Assembly (NCBI GenBank): GCA_036250195.1
Contig: JAVHZZ010000003.1
Span: 344,715,875 to 344,779,874, forward strand
DNA: 64,000 nt
Reading direction: 5' to 3'
Source of the DNA: Mixophyes australis
Taxonomy: Eukaryota; Chordata; Amphibia; Anura; Limnodynastidae
Shown here: positions 1 through 12,400 of the stretch, piece by piece
Layout of the letters: each line of letters starts with the position of its first letter
How positions within the stretch are numbered: the stretch's first letter is position 1
Translations under genes and position numbers: made by a program
The notes under the pieces: generated by a model
Seen by the model: only the letters and a program-made list of their open reading frames with translations
Told to the model about the DNA's origin: nothing
The model's database searches: none

Positions 1-654
1 CGTAACTTTGAACAATTTACCGCTATGGTTTCTGAAATTTTCAATTTTGGGGTTTATTGGTCCTCTGACTACAATTATATAAGACAATATGTACACTGGC
101 CTCTTATGTGCCGCTAACATTGTTTGTAGATACAGGATGTGATTAGCAGATATTTGGTAGATGAATTCTATTTTTAACAGACCAATATAGTAAAGTATCT
201 GTTGCTTTAGACCTGAGAGGATAGAAGAGCTTTCACTGAAAAACAATATCACATCATGTTGCTAGGCATCTTAGAATCTCTTATAATGAAGTTTAGATCA
301 TTTGAAAAGTAGCCAGCTTTCCCTCTTCAGTTTACTGTGACCTTTTAACTTGAGCAAATATGCTACAATCTGTTATTTCATCTTACCTGTCAGATTTCAT
401 GCCCAAGGTTCACAAATTTCTTAAACTAACAGTATTTTAGAACTATGAGTCAGAGCAGCGATTTTACAGCATATATCATACTTAGATATAAATCAATTCC
501 TATATTTTGTGTTATTTCTACCTCCTTTCACAGCTAGCATACAGTTTTATCCAATAAAAGACATGTATGCAGCTTTTTTTTTTTATTAATAAAATATGGA
601 TTTATTTAATTTGTGATAGAAAATACTGTCCATGTTTGCTCCCATCAACAATGC
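1..654. other. No gene or repeat recognised
   Basis: AT-rich sequence with a poly-T run at 575-586. No conserved coding frame. Confidence 0.4.
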
Positions 655-960
655 CTGTTTATTAACAGCTATAGTGCCTACATATTTCACAGCCTTTTAC
701 AGAGAATATTAATTTATTCATTCATGTCAGTCCCTGCCCCGTGGAGCTTACGCTCTATACTGCCTACCAGATGGAGACACAATAAGGTTAATTGGCTTCT
801 AACTAAAGAAATCCATCAGTATGTCTATGGAGTGTGGGAGGAAACCGGAGCACCAGTAGATAACCCACGCAAATGCGAGGAGAACATATAAACGCACTGA
901 CAAGGCCCTGCTTGAAATTGAACCCATGATCCCAGTGCAGTGAGACAGCAATGCTATCCA
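655..960 (-). mobile_element. V-SINE-like SINE, diverged
   Basis: Minus-strand copy showing tagcgcc-like tail remnants near 675, cagtccctgccccgtggagc, gtgtgggaggaaaccggagc and a degraded tRNA-like head ending near 960. Confidence 0.75.
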
Positions 961-1297
961 ATTTGTCTTCTTGTTGAATAAAATGCATTAAAGAGAGCTT
1001 GTCATCAAGTTCTACATTTTCATATTATTTGCTTATCACAGAAAAGCTGTTATCGAGGAAGATTTCTCAGGAGAGACAGCGTTGGATTAAGCCAATCTTC
1101 CTTGAGCTGTGCCTATGTCATAGGCCCCAACACACATGCCAGTCTCAACTACATGTCAACCGTAATTCATACGATGCCCAATGCAAATTCTACCCACAAT
1201 TCTTCAAGGAGCGCCTGAGTTTAGTACACACAGCACCACATAGTGTAACTAAACACAAACAAAATTATTTGTTGTAGAAGAAAATTGAATCTTGTCT

Positions 1298-4180
1298 TGT
1301 CTTTGTTATTATTATTATTATTATTATTGTAGATTTGTAAGGTTCCACAGTGCTCCGCAGCGCCGTACAGTAGAGAAAACAGTACATACATAAAACATAC
1401 ATAAAACAGGGACATACAAGGCAGACAAAATAAACGCAGACATGAAAACAAAGGGTGTGAAGATCCCTGCTCATTAGAGAGCTTACATTCTAAATGGAAG
1501 AGGGAACAGCTGAAACAAGAGTCATCTGTAAAAAATAGATGGGTTTTAAAAGAGCATCTAAAGATTTGAAGGCTGTGGGAAAGTCTGATTAAGCACAGTA
1601 GGGAATTCCATAAGCAGGGAGCAGCATGTAGAGAAGTCTTGTAGGCAGGAGTGAGAGGTGGTTACCAGAGATGAGACAAGGTGCAGGTCAGAGGTAGATC
1701 TAAGAGGGCGGGAAGGAGACTATTTTATTATGAGATTTGAGATGTATGAAAGGGTGGTGTTCGTGAAGGCTTTGTAGGTAAGGGTAAGTAATTTGAATTT
1801 GATTTTGGAGGACACAGGGACCCAGTGTAGGGATTTGCAAAGTGGTGCAGCAGATTTGGAGCAGTGAGAGAGGAAGATCAGCCTTGTAGCAGCATTTAGG
1901 ATGGATTTAAGTGTGGATATATGGGTATTAGTACTGCCAGATAGCAGGACGTTGCAATAGTCAAGATGGGAGATGATGAGAGAATGGATAAGAGTTTTGG
2001 TAGCATGTTGAGTAAGAAAAGGGCATATTCTGGCAATGTTTTTAAGGTGAAGTCAACAGGACTGGGAGAGAGTCTGGATAAGAGGAATAAAACAGGGGTT
2101 GGAATCAAGTGTGACACCAAGGCAGCGGGATTGGGAGACTGAGGAAATTGTGGTGTTTTTGTCGTTTTTGCCAATGAGGGAGATTTGAGGGCAGGTGGTG
2201 GCAAGAGGGAAGATAAGCTTTGTTTTGGGCATAATATTTTGAAATATATGGAGTCTGCGCTTCCTCACCTAATGTACATTGCTGCCTATGGGAGTGGGAG
2301 AAGGGGTTCGTCCCAATCCCCACTAGTGTTACAGTGCAGTGGTCGGCTCCCAGGCACAGATGCTAGGTGGGTAAACAAATAATGGATTAAAACAAAATAG
2401 TGTATTTGGAAGGACTAAATATTTAATGCTGATGGTGAAAGAACCAGTGCACTGGATATATATAAAAACAGTAATCAGCTAAATATGTATAATTCAGGGT
2501 AAGATAATATGACGTCCACAGTGGAATAGAATATATATATATATATGAAGGCAGCTTGGTTGATGGTTAAATTCCTAACAACAAGCAGTCTAATGGTAAA
2601 TGATGAAAACACGTCTGGAAACAGACTTAACACCTTGAAAAAGTCCAAAAACACTATATATGTGTAATGTCCACAGCAGAGTGATGGTAATAATGACAGC
2701 TCCTTGATAAAGAAAGGCAAGCTGAGGATTATATTGCGATACATCCGTATTATAGAGTCCTCATCATTAGAAATGCATGTCGGTTGGTAATGATTCAAAA
2801 AGTCAGAAAAAGGGGCAATTAAGGGACTAACCTTTCCTTGCCCGGAGAGTCCCGGTCCCGAGGTCGCCGTCCCGCCGTCGTTCCGAACAGATGCCCCAGA
2901 GATCAATCTGCTTGAAGGTTGATTTCCTGTATGGCCGTACCTTTGTCATTGCAGATGTGTACAGAAGGAAAGAGATCAGGGAAGAGATATAGTTTTGTGT
3001 GTCATTAGCGTAGAGGTGGTATTGGAGGTTAAATGAGCGAATTAGTGCTCCAAGAGAAGAGATGTACAATGATAAAAGTAAAGGGCCAAGAACAGAGCCT
3101 TGTGGGACCCTAACAGATAGTGGAAACGGAGGGGCGGATGTGTCAAAGGTAGAAACACTAAAGGAGTGGTTCGATAGGTAGGAATTGAACCAGGAAAGAA
3201 CTGTGTCACAAAGGCAAATGGAGTGAAGGGTGTGTAGGAGAACAGAGTGATCAACAGTGTCACAAGAAGCAGAGAAGTCCAGGAGAATAAGTGTGGAGAA
3301 ATGACCTTTAAACTTTGCAGTATGTAGATGATTGATCACTTTTCTGAGAGCAGTTTCAGTGGACTGTTCGGAGCGGAAGTCTGATTGCAGAGAGTAAAAA
3401 ATGGAATGAGAGGAGAGAAAGTGAGACAGGCGTTTGTACACTAATCGCTCAAGTAGTTTATAGGCAAATGAGAGGAGAGAAATAGGGTGGTAGTTGGAGA
3501 GAGAAGCTGGATCGAGAGATGGTTTCTTTAGAATCGGTGAGATGAGCGCATGTTTGAAGGAGGATGGAAATGTTTCAGTGGAAAGAGACGGGTTGAAGAG
3601 GTGAGTTAGAGTTTGGCATGCAGTGGAGGAGAGGGGGCAGAGACGTTGGGAGGGTATAGAGTTGAGGGGACGGGTTGTAGTGTGAGATGAGTGTAGAGAC
3701 TTTGTCTTCAGTTACTGGAGAGAATGAATTAATGGTGGATTGGGGAGTGTAGATAAAGGTGGGTGAAGTGATTGTGGCATAAAGAAATATCTTGTCGATT
3801 GGGGTCAATTTTGTCTTTGAAATAGGTGGCACAATCATGGGCTGTGAGAAAAGGGGAGGAGGTGCAGGTGTGTTAGTTGAAGGTGGCAAAGAGGCAACGT
3901 GGGTTAGAAGACTGAGTGGATATTAGAGATTTGAAGAATGTTTGGCAATTGAAAGGGCAGTGCTGTAAGATGAAAGGATGAATTTATAGTGGAGGAAACC
4001 TGGATAGGAACGAGAATTCCTCCAGTGGTGCTCTGCAGTGAAGGAGCACTTTTGCAGGTAGCGGGTCTGTTTGGTGTGCCATGGTTGTGGTTTGGATCAT
4101 CGGAGACTGTATGTGGTAGCTGGAGCTGCATTATCTAGGACTGAAGTGAGTGTTTTGTTATGTAGAAGTCAGAACAGTTC
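1298..4180 (-). mobile_element. L2-clade LINE, degenerate, interrupted by an insertion
   Basis: Antisense L2-type non-LTR retrotransposon. The 3' tail is the ATT-repeat at 1309-1327. On the minus strand, around 3440-3540, translation gives [20 protein letters not shown]. This is followed at 2990-3440 by [30 protein letters not shown] and [20 protein letters not shown], then HLYANDTQ, where the reverse-transcriptase YADD box reads YAND. Further 3' coding sequence (SRCLGVTLDS) is at 2100-2270. Between about 2250 and 2950 the LINE homology is lost. Frameshifts and stops show it is dead. The 5' extent is uncertain. Confidence 0.85.
2250..2950. mobile_element. Unclassified ~0.7-kb insertion within the L2 LINE
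   Basis: L2 reverse-transcriptase coding sequence stops near 2950 and resumes near 2250 on the minus strand. The intervening sequence is unlike L2: a CG-rich block at 2830-2900, an AT-rich body and a short TA run at 2528-2545. No clear TIR, LTR or flanking duplication was found. A nested transposon or solo LTR is likely but unproven. Confidence 0.4.
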
Positions 4181-5179
4181 TGTTTATTTCCAAAATACAT
4201 TCCTTCATACTTTAGCTTTATTTCCACCTTGAGAGCTAAATTAAAATATTATTCCCATCAATAAAACACAACAAATTTAGTTTGTAATGGGAAGACCTTT
4301 AAGTGGAATTTCATAGGAGACCCCTGAAAAGCTTAGAGCATGTCACAATGTAACCCAGATCCGTACTAGACTGAAATTATAAAAATATTAAGCCCTTCCC
4401 TAATATGTTATCAGTTAAGGATTGCAATTAACATCTTTCTCCTGTAGGTGGTGCACGGCAGAACGCTGTAAAGCCAAGAAATGAAAAAGGGGTATTATAG
4501 ATGACACTCAAGGACTTGAAAATTAAAACTCAAAATTTATTGGTATACATTAAAATATATTCATCCCATTTGTATGTGAGTTGAAATATAAAAACAAAAC
4601 AGGTGAAAAGTGAAGGTGTTTGGAAATAAACTATTAAAACCATAAATAAAATAAAATATGATTTGTCTGTCTTTTCTTATAGTCTTGAAATTTTATTGCC
4701 AAATATATTACTTCCTTATTATTGTTTCTGGTATTGATATGAAATTCACCATGTGTTATCATCAATGGGTATATTTTTTTTAGACATCTTTACACAGGTA
4801 TTCAGTATAATCCTGTTTTTAGGAGATCATCAGTCATGGGCCAATGATTGATATATCATACTTGCCTGTATTGTGTTGTCTCCCTCTGGGAGATCTCGAA
4901 AGAGGGGTGTGGTGGGAGGGCGGAAGGGGCAGGGCATGGCGAATTGCGTCATTGAGGCCCCGCCCCACGACAAAATCAGCATTTTGCTGCAGGAGGCGGG
5001 GGGGCAAAATTTAGGAAATGTGTTATAAGAGTCACAGTAATTTCTTCTAATTATTACTCAGATAACTTGTTTCTGAACTTTAACTGTAACTTTCCCTCTC
5101 TTAAAACAGGAAATATGCTTAGCTAAGTACACATGTATGGTAAGTTATTGTCATGGTTGTATTTACTGGAAATTGATCC
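4181..5179. other. No gene recognised
   Basis: AT-rich sequence with a short GC-rich patch (4885-5010). No supported coding frame. Confidence 0.4.
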
Positions 5180-5700
5180 TTAGGCTCTGCTGAACATGGC
5201 TAGGCCCACCCACGGGTGCGGAGTCTAACAGGCAGGTGATTTTCACCAGGAACCCCCGCAAGGAGGTATGGTCTTAGTGGCACCAAACCTGCAGGTCGCG
5301 GTCCCGTGAGTGAGTGAACAGCAGAACGATGTGGGGGAGCCAGGTGAGGCGGGTGGAGACGATGAAACCCACAGGTAAGTGGTAAAGATACAGGAACAAC
5401 AATAATATATGCTGATTGGTCAGCAGCCAATGAGTCACTAGGAGAATTGGTGCTCTGTGGTATAACAACGAGAGAACAGGAGCTGTCACAATTTTGTACT
5501 CAGGAGCAGGTAGTAGAGATACTGGAACAGCGGAAGTTCAACACTAGACATAAGCTGAACACAATGAAGAAGCGGAGGTAACTCAGGACAACGGCTGATT
5601 AATCATAGATGTAGTTGCGGCTCTGGGAGGCAGCAGTGAGAGAACAGAGGCACCGGTAATAGTGGGTTTTTACCTATAGCAAGTACAGTAGCCTATACAG
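5180..5700. repeat. Unclassified interspersed repeat shared with 22.3 kb
   Basis: gggtgcggagtctaac and a caccaggaaccc-type segment at 5216-5252 occur inverted near 22280-22340 (ggtgaatacctctc, gttagactccgcacc). The rest is moderately GC-rich with no open frame of note. The family is not recognised. Confidence 0.5.
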
Positions 5701-6732
5701 GTTGCACTATGATTATTTTTTTCTTCTTTTTATACATGATTTGGATGAAATGGATTGTTGGCCAATTGACAAAGAACAATGAACCGCTGCTGAGTAGAAC
5801 ATTTGGATTGGACTTTTGTGGGACTGATTTGATGTTTGTTCTTGATTAAGCACAAACAATAGCGCCTGTTGTCTCTTTTTCTTATTGTTTTATATTCCTG
5901 TTTTTGCACAGAGGGGGTGGTGCTTAAGAGATTCAAAGGCAACATTTGGTGTTAAGCGCAGGTGCATCCATCCATAATATATTTTGTAGTAATCAATAAG
6001 GCCTCACACGTTCATATATCATGTCACCCTTATAAATTATCCTTATCTGGTTCAGAACTAGTGTATATTATCTGTCAAATCACCTTTTCATATTATGGTG
6101 ATAGACTCAACTATTTCGTAATTAATTTATACATCATGGAATAATGTGCAACTGCACCCAATCTTTATAGAGGCTGCTATATTTCTGACTATGATGTCAT
6201 CTCTATATTAGTCCACGCAATTCCTTTGTGTTCAAATAGAGCTCTTTTCATTTTACATGCGTGGCTTTGAACGCATCACTCCTCGTGCACCGTTATCTCA
6301 GTGCTGTATTTAGAATCTGATCTCAATACCATGAGATTTTCTGTTATGGATTTAAGGATTTAACATTAAAGTGCTGGTGCTTGTGTTATTTTATTGCCGT
6401 TTTACATTTCCTCTGTAAAGTCGCCGAATATCGTCAACTTGCAAAATCCACAACATAATACGGTTACCCATTGGTCTCGCTAGTACTAGTCTTGGATTGT
6501 TATACATCCTCACCAAGATTATGTTGATTATGATGAATAAGCAAGAAGCTATGTTTCATCGTCTCCTCCCTCCATTATCTCCGGCCTATCCGTTTATCCT
6601 ACTTTCCTCTGTTTATGTCTACAATGCTTATTAGTTTTGATTAAGGTGATTTATTACTCATTAAGATACATGAAGCTATAGTTTTTATTAGGTCAGTCTG
6701 ATGTGTATTCCTCTAAGGTTTCTTTTTGGAGC
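5701..6732. other. No gene recognised
   Basis: AT-rich intergenic sequence. Short open frames only, with no recognisable product. Confidence 0.4.
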
Positions 6733-7074
6733 TATCATCATCACCATTTATTTATATAGCGCCACTAATTCTGCAGCGCTGTACAGAGAACTCACTGACA
6801 TCAGTTCCTGCCCCATTGGGGCTTACAGTCTAAATTCCCTTACACACACACACACACAGACACACAGACTAGGGTCAATTTTGTTAGCAGCCAATTAACC
6901 TATCAGTATGTTTTTCGAGTGTGGGAGGAAACCGGAGCACCCGGAGGAAACCCACGCAAACACAGGGATAACAAATAAAACTCCACACAGATAAGGCCAT
7001 GGTCGGGAATTAAACTTATAACCCCAGTGTTGTAAGGCAGAAGTGCTAACCACTAAGCCATCGTGCTGCCCCCT
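6733..7074 (-). mobile_element. V-SINE-like tRNA-derived SINE, full length
   Basis: Read on the minus strand, the head at 7074 is ggggcagcacgatggcttag with a TRGCNNAGY-type A box and a TTCRAnTCC-like B box (degraded). Next come the core gtttcctccgggtgctccgg and a (TG)n stretch, then a 3' tail tagtggcgctatataaataa. The core resembles the conserved V-SINE/DANA central domain. Confidence 0.85.
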
Positions 7075-7199
7075 GGATTATGTTGTTTTTGTGCTTTATG
7101 TATTAACTTTTTTCAAAAGAAAAAACACATAACCTCTATGACCTCCATAACCTCTGTCATGGAGGTAACAAATAATTTCCTCCATTGCAGCTATGAGCT

Positions 7200-7790
7200 A
7201 TACTTGTTGAGGTGTGTGAGGCCAATTTGTTACACTATTTGAAGGTCCAGAGGAGAATAACAGAACAATAACATAGGAGGAACACCCTTACTACCAAGGC
7301 TTCAAATACGCTGTTCAAAGGATTATCATGGGGCAAGTCCACCAGATGTGGGCTTGGGTGCCCCTGTAGCCACAATTTCTCCAGCAGTTGGGTGAAGCTG
7401 AAGGAAACATTCTACTACTACAGGCTGACTTGACCCGCTGGAACCATCTATTATCTCCAAGCTGGGCAGAATCATTATGGGGCAAGTCCACATCTGGTGG
7501 ACTTGCCCCATACTAACACTTTGACTGGCCTATTTGAAGCCCTAAAAGCAAAGGACCCTTGGGTGTTCCTCTTATGTTATTCTCCCCAGGACCTTGAAAT
7601 TGCCCTTATACATCTTATCCATGGCTAAGTTAGTGGCTAAAAATTGGAAGAACCCACTCCCACCATCCTTCTCAGCACTCAAAAAACAAGTATGTGTCAT
7701 AGCTGCAGTATGGGGATATGACAAACTTTTCTTTGTTTTAACACTCTTTATCTTTCAGTATGGACATGTGGAAAGAAAGAGAGATCTAAT
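7200..7790. mobile_element. Tx1/L1-like LINE fragments in an inverted arrangement
   Basis: On the plus strand, 7488-7790 encodes HIWWTCP, then KLVAKNWKNPLPPSFSALKK, the C-terminal signature of Tx1/L1-like ORF2. The same sequence occurs inverted at 7351-7200, where the minus strand also reads HIWWTCP and then a TATTTGAAGCC/GTGTTCCTC stretch. The two arms face outwards around a 136-bp centre. Stops and indels show both are dead. Confidence 0.65.
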
Positions 7791-8417
7791 ATAATGTAGT
7801 ATCTAAAAAAATATATTGGCTTGATATCAATATATGAGTGATGTGGTATAAATGTACACAGAGTGGGGGCAATTAGTAAAAATTAACACTTTAGGAAGTA
7901 CATTTGCCATTATACCGGTGTGCATTTGATAGGTTAAGAGACTCTTACATAGAACATATTAAATTCTATTTTACTATTGTTTCCTATAATTGAAACAAAG
8001 CCAAAAACAATAAACATGAACATGAGGACTTGTTTTGTACAACATCTGGACCTAATCTGTGTAACTTTTTTGTAGAAAATGTGACAAAAAACCTTTATGT
8101 GAATATAAAAATGAACTAATAATAATCTATGAATTCATGCATAAAATATCATGATTCAGCATCCAGGTCACTCACTTAACACATGATCAAATTGTCTAGG
8201 GAAAAAAATCGCATTCACTTCCAACAACATTTTTGTTATGTTCTCTGTTTGGGCCTTAATCAGGCTGTGAGTGCACTGATATATAATTGGGCGTAACATC
8301 TTTATAAATGGTTATCCAAGATTCCTCCGTCTCTCATGGTTAAGAGGTAATTTCAATCAAAAATGACTGTATTTTGGATAGTACAACTTACTGAACAGTG
8401 GTAGTCATTATTCTGGT
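7791..8417. other. No gene recognised
   Basis: AT-rich. The stretch to ~8040 could be decayed 3' sequence of the Tx1-like LINE (aacaataaacatgaacatga), but this is not demonstrable. Confidence 0.3.
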
Positions 8418-8872
8418 TAAAAGGCTTCAAGCGTGCCCTTAAGACTCATTTCTTTATTCTTTATTATCAGTCCTCCTCCTAACTTCCTTGTCCTGGCTCT
8501 CTCCCCCAGTTAGTACCACCCTATTTGTGTCTCCCCCTTCCCTTTAGGACGTAAGCTCTCATGAGCAGGGCTCTCTTTCCTTGTGTGCTCCTTCTACTAT
8601 TCCATCACCCTCTGTACCTCTTGGCCTGCTTCCCTAGACCTGTTTTCCCTGTTTTTTAAGCTTCGGCCGACTTCTCGCTGATTTCTACCATCCCTTTCAC
8701 TATCTGTCCCAGAAATAATCTGATTTGCTTTACCCTGTTTGTCTATATTTTGTTCTTTCTGTATCATGTTGTGTCTTGGTTCTCTGTTTTCTGTATATGT
8801 AATTTACGGCGCTGCGGACCCTTTGCGGCGCCTTATAAGTCAAAGATAATAATAATAATAAAAAATAATTCT
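8418..8872 (+). mobile_element. L2-like LINE 3' end
   Basis: The sequence starts within an AAACGF..FKRALKTHFFI-like C-terminus (aggcttcaagcgtgccctta), then a 3' UTR with gacgtaagctctcatgagca and a terminal ggcgctgcggaccctttgcggcgcc motif. It closes with an AATA/ATA-repeat tail at 8850-8865. Confidence 0.7.
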
Positions 8873-9437
8873 GACAATACTTAGACCGACGTAAAAATTC
8901 TGATTACTATAAGGGCAACAAGGAGGAAATACAGACTTATGATATAACATTCAGACAACATTCCCCACATGCTAGATAGATGGCAGATATAAAATGCGAC
9001 TGTATAAAATAGCACCAGTGCGAATGTTGTCACTTACAATGGCCACAGTGAGATTGCCGGTTTTAAGGCGGAAATGGCCGGACCTGCTGCCTGGATTACA
9101 TTATACAGGCGGCGGGTCGTGGTCACCTCTTAAAATATCTTTTTATACTTGAAATAAGCCTGAAATTATCTGTTAAAAATCAGCAACAATGACCATAGAA
9201 ACAATTAGTACAGTCCACAATTCATTTCCATGGTTACAGAGGAACCTCTTTGGTATATGTTATTCCCACCATATTAGTCCAATTGCAGCCATGTGTGTTC
9301 AGAGGTTCCAATAGATGATTTTAGGCATAAGTCACTGAATGTCTTTGAAGTCCCTAAATATATTACAGAATGTGACTCTGCTATTTCATAGTAGATCATC
9401 TTCCCTCCAGTTCATAACATGATCTGGTGGTCAAAAC

Positions 9438-10030
9438 ATGACAATAAACCCTTCCCCTCAAACTCACTGCCTAGGTGTAGTCCTTGACTCAGAACTGTTC
9501 TCTGTTCCCCACAACCAGTCTGTATCCAAACCCTGTTACATATACATGCACACATCACACACACAAGACAATATAAAAACTTTAATGCTTGCACCCATAA
9601 TCTCCAGTGTTGACTACTGCAATTCTCTTATTACTGGTCTTCCTCCATCCAGACTTTCATCCCTACAAATTATTTTAAATGCAGCAGGTAGACTAATTAT
9701 TGTTTCAAAATATTCTTGTACTGCTGATTCACTCTGCCAGAAGCTACAATGGTTGCCTATACTTTACAGAATTCAATATAACTTCTACTAACATACAAAG
9801 CCATTAACAAAACTGCACCAACATACATCTCTTCACTGTTCTCTCCCAAATCGACACCTCCGCTCTGCCTAAAATCTACCCCTCTATTCCATACTCATTT
9901 CTTGCTCCCATTTTAAGTTGCACCCTCTCTGTGGAATAACTTCCCTCATACAAGACTTCCCACTAGGCTCCAAACCTTCAAGGGTTCCATGAACATTATT
10001 CAGATAAACTTATCAAATTCCTAAATCACC
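9438..10030 (+). mobile_element. L2-clade LINE fragment, C-terminal ORF2
   Basis: Plus-strand translation shows the post-RT part of L2 ORF2: HCLGVVLDSELFSVP, SSVDYCNSLITGLPPS, LQWLPILYRIQYN. It then runs out of frame through a KAINKTAPTYI-like stretch. Truncated at both ends. Confidence 0.85.
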
Positions 10031-10249
10031 TTCTTAACCTTCTTAGGCAATCTTCCTCTGATTGTTTTTATTATGTTATATTTAAGCTTAATACATCATG
10101 CACAAATTGACGCATTTATATATCTAAAAAAAAAGATACTAAAATAGGTCATATTGCAGACTGACAAGATTGATTATATAATAAGGTTGGTCATCAGAAC
10201 AATAATAAATTCATGTTAAATGTAACTTAATATGCATTTTTAAAGAGTA

Positions 10250-11620
10250 CTCAGAGGGAGAAGTGAGGTATTATAACTGTGATGGGCAACCTGAGAAAAG
10301 TCTTATTGTGCAAGGGAGGGAATTCCACAGAATGGGTGCAGCTTGAAAAAAGTCCTGTGACCGGAAATGGGAGGAAGTGATGAAAGTGGAAGAGAGACGC
10401 AGATCTTGTGCAGAATGGAGTTGTCGAGTTGGGAGATATTTTGAGAAAAGTGAGGAGATGTTGGAGCAGTTTTGTTTGTGGCTTTATATGTTAGTAGAAG
10501 AATATTATATTGGATTCTGTAAAAAACAGGCAACCAACGTAGAGACTGACAGAGTGGCCTAGCAGAGGAGGAGCGATTGGCAAGGAAAATCAGTCTGGTC
10601 ACTGCGTGCAAAATAGCTTGTAGGGGGTCTGAGTCTGTTTAGGGGATGACTAGTAAGGAGGGAATTGTAATAGTCAATGCGGGAGATAAGTGCAGGAATG
10701 AAAGTTTTTGCAGTGTCTTGTGTAAGATATGTGTGTATTCTGGAAATGTTTTTTAGATGTATGTAACATGATTTAGATATAGAGTCGATTTGGGAAACAA
10801 AGGATAGTTCTGAGTCGAGGATCACACCTAGGCAGCGAGCTTGCGAAATGGGATTTTTGATCATGGTGTCAACAAAAATAGAAATGTCAGGTAGGTAACT
10901 TCTGCTGGTGGGTGGGTAAATTATTAACTCTGTTTTTGAAAGATTGAGTTTGAGTTGGCGAGAGGACATCCAAGATGAAATGGCAGAAAGACAGCCAGAT
11001 AGAGAGAGATCAGGAGAGGATAGATCGATTTGTGTATCATCCGCATAGAGATGATACTGAAATCCAAAGAAGTGTATTAGTTTTCAAAGAGAAGTGGTGT
11101 AGATAGAGAATAGCAGAGGACCTAGGACTGAACCTTGTGGGACTCCTACTGATAAAGGAAGCAGAGCAGAGAGCGATCCAGAGAAATTAACACTGAAAGA
11201 GCGATTAGAAATGTAGGAGAATATAGGACAGTGATAGGACAGTGTTTTGAAGACCTAAGGATTGTATGAGAAGAGAGTGGTCAACAGTGTCAAATGCAGC
11301 AGAGAGATCCTGGAAAATTAGAAGTGAGTAATGGCAGTGATCAAATCATTGACAACTTCAGTCAATGCAGTATCTGTGGAGTGTTGAGAGTGAAAGCCTG
11401 ACTGACTGAAGAGGATCCAGTAGGATGTTTGTGGAAGGGAAGCGTGTGAGGCGAGTGTAGGCAAGTCTCTCTAGAAGTTTGGAGGGGCACGAGAGCTGGG
11501 AGATGGGACGGTAATTTTAGAGACAGTTTGGGTCAGAATTTAGTTTTATCAGAATAAGAGTAATCACTGCCTGCTTGTATAGTGATGGGAAGATACCAGT
11601 AAAGAAAGAGATCCATCCAT
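10250..11620 (-). mobile_element. L2-clade LINE fragment with YADD box
   Basis: On the minus strand, [15 protein letters not shown] (~11100-11145) and FQYHLYADDTQI (~11030-11065) mark the reverse-transcriptase core. QLKLNLSKTELIIYPP, ARCLGVILDSELSFVSQI, DYYNSLLTS and LRWLPVFYRIQYNILLLTYK follow towards 10300. Several frameshifts and stops break it. It is 3'-truncated relative to the copy at 22.8 kb. Confidence 0.88.
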
Positions 11621-12128
11621 GTACTGTGTAGTATGCTGGCGCTATACAAGCAAATGTTAATAAATAATAAATAAGTCTTATTTTAAGTATTAGAAGTTGT
11701 TCTTGTGAGTTGTAGTGCCATAATGATTGTAATTAGACAAAGTCATATTTTAAAAAGAAACAAGCAAACAAATAATTGATGAACAAAGCCAAAATGTATT
11801 GCCTCGTATTGTAATTATTTAAGTATGTCTTATAGGGGTTTTCAACTTTTCAACAACATCCCTTGTTTTAAACTATCCCCGCACGTAGCAATTTGGTGAA
11901 TATTATCATTATCCCTGTTACTCATAGTTGAGCTCTGTATTGTGCATATTCTATTCAGCTTTATTGAAGAGGGTTCAATTGGTTCCGTCCTCCCTAACTA
12001 TCCTCACAGTGAATAATCCCTTTCTATATTGGTAGAGAAAACATTGTACCTCCAGAGGAACACCTTACATCCTAAACCACCTTCAAGGTCACTAACAAAG
12101 ACAATGACAACAATAAATCAACTGCATT
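11621..12128. other. No gene recognised
   Basis: AT-rich. Starts with a gcgctatacaagcaaatgtt motif like a LINE/SINE tail at ~11640. Nothing else seen. Confidence 0.35.
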
Positions 12129-12133
12129 GTCAA

Positions 12134-12395
12134 CAGGGGTCAACGCAGGATTTTAAAAAAAGCGAGAGAGCTGCTGCGCATGCGCATCATCTCCGTTTCG
12201 GCAGCACTGTACTATACAACAGCCGCGGCGCTGTCAAAGAAGCGTCCGCGGCAGTGCTGTAGCACCGCCGTAGACGCTTCTTTGACAGCGCCGCGGCTGA
12301 TATATAGTACAGTGCCACTATGTAGGGGCACTTCTTTAGCGGAGGGAGGAAGGGGTTTCTGGAGATCCAGAAACCCCCCCCTGCGTGTGCCCCTG
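12134..12395. mobile_element. Hairpin MITE, 5-bp TSD family, copy 1
   Basis: 262 bp, starting CAGGGG and ending CCCCTG, flanked by GTCAA at 12129-12133 and 12396-12400. The centre is a near-perfect GC-rich hairpin: gccgcggcgctgtcaaagaa, and its complement ttctttgacagcgccgcggc. It shares this core with the copy at 39.3 kb. Confidence 0.75.
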
Positions 12396-12400
12396 GTCAA

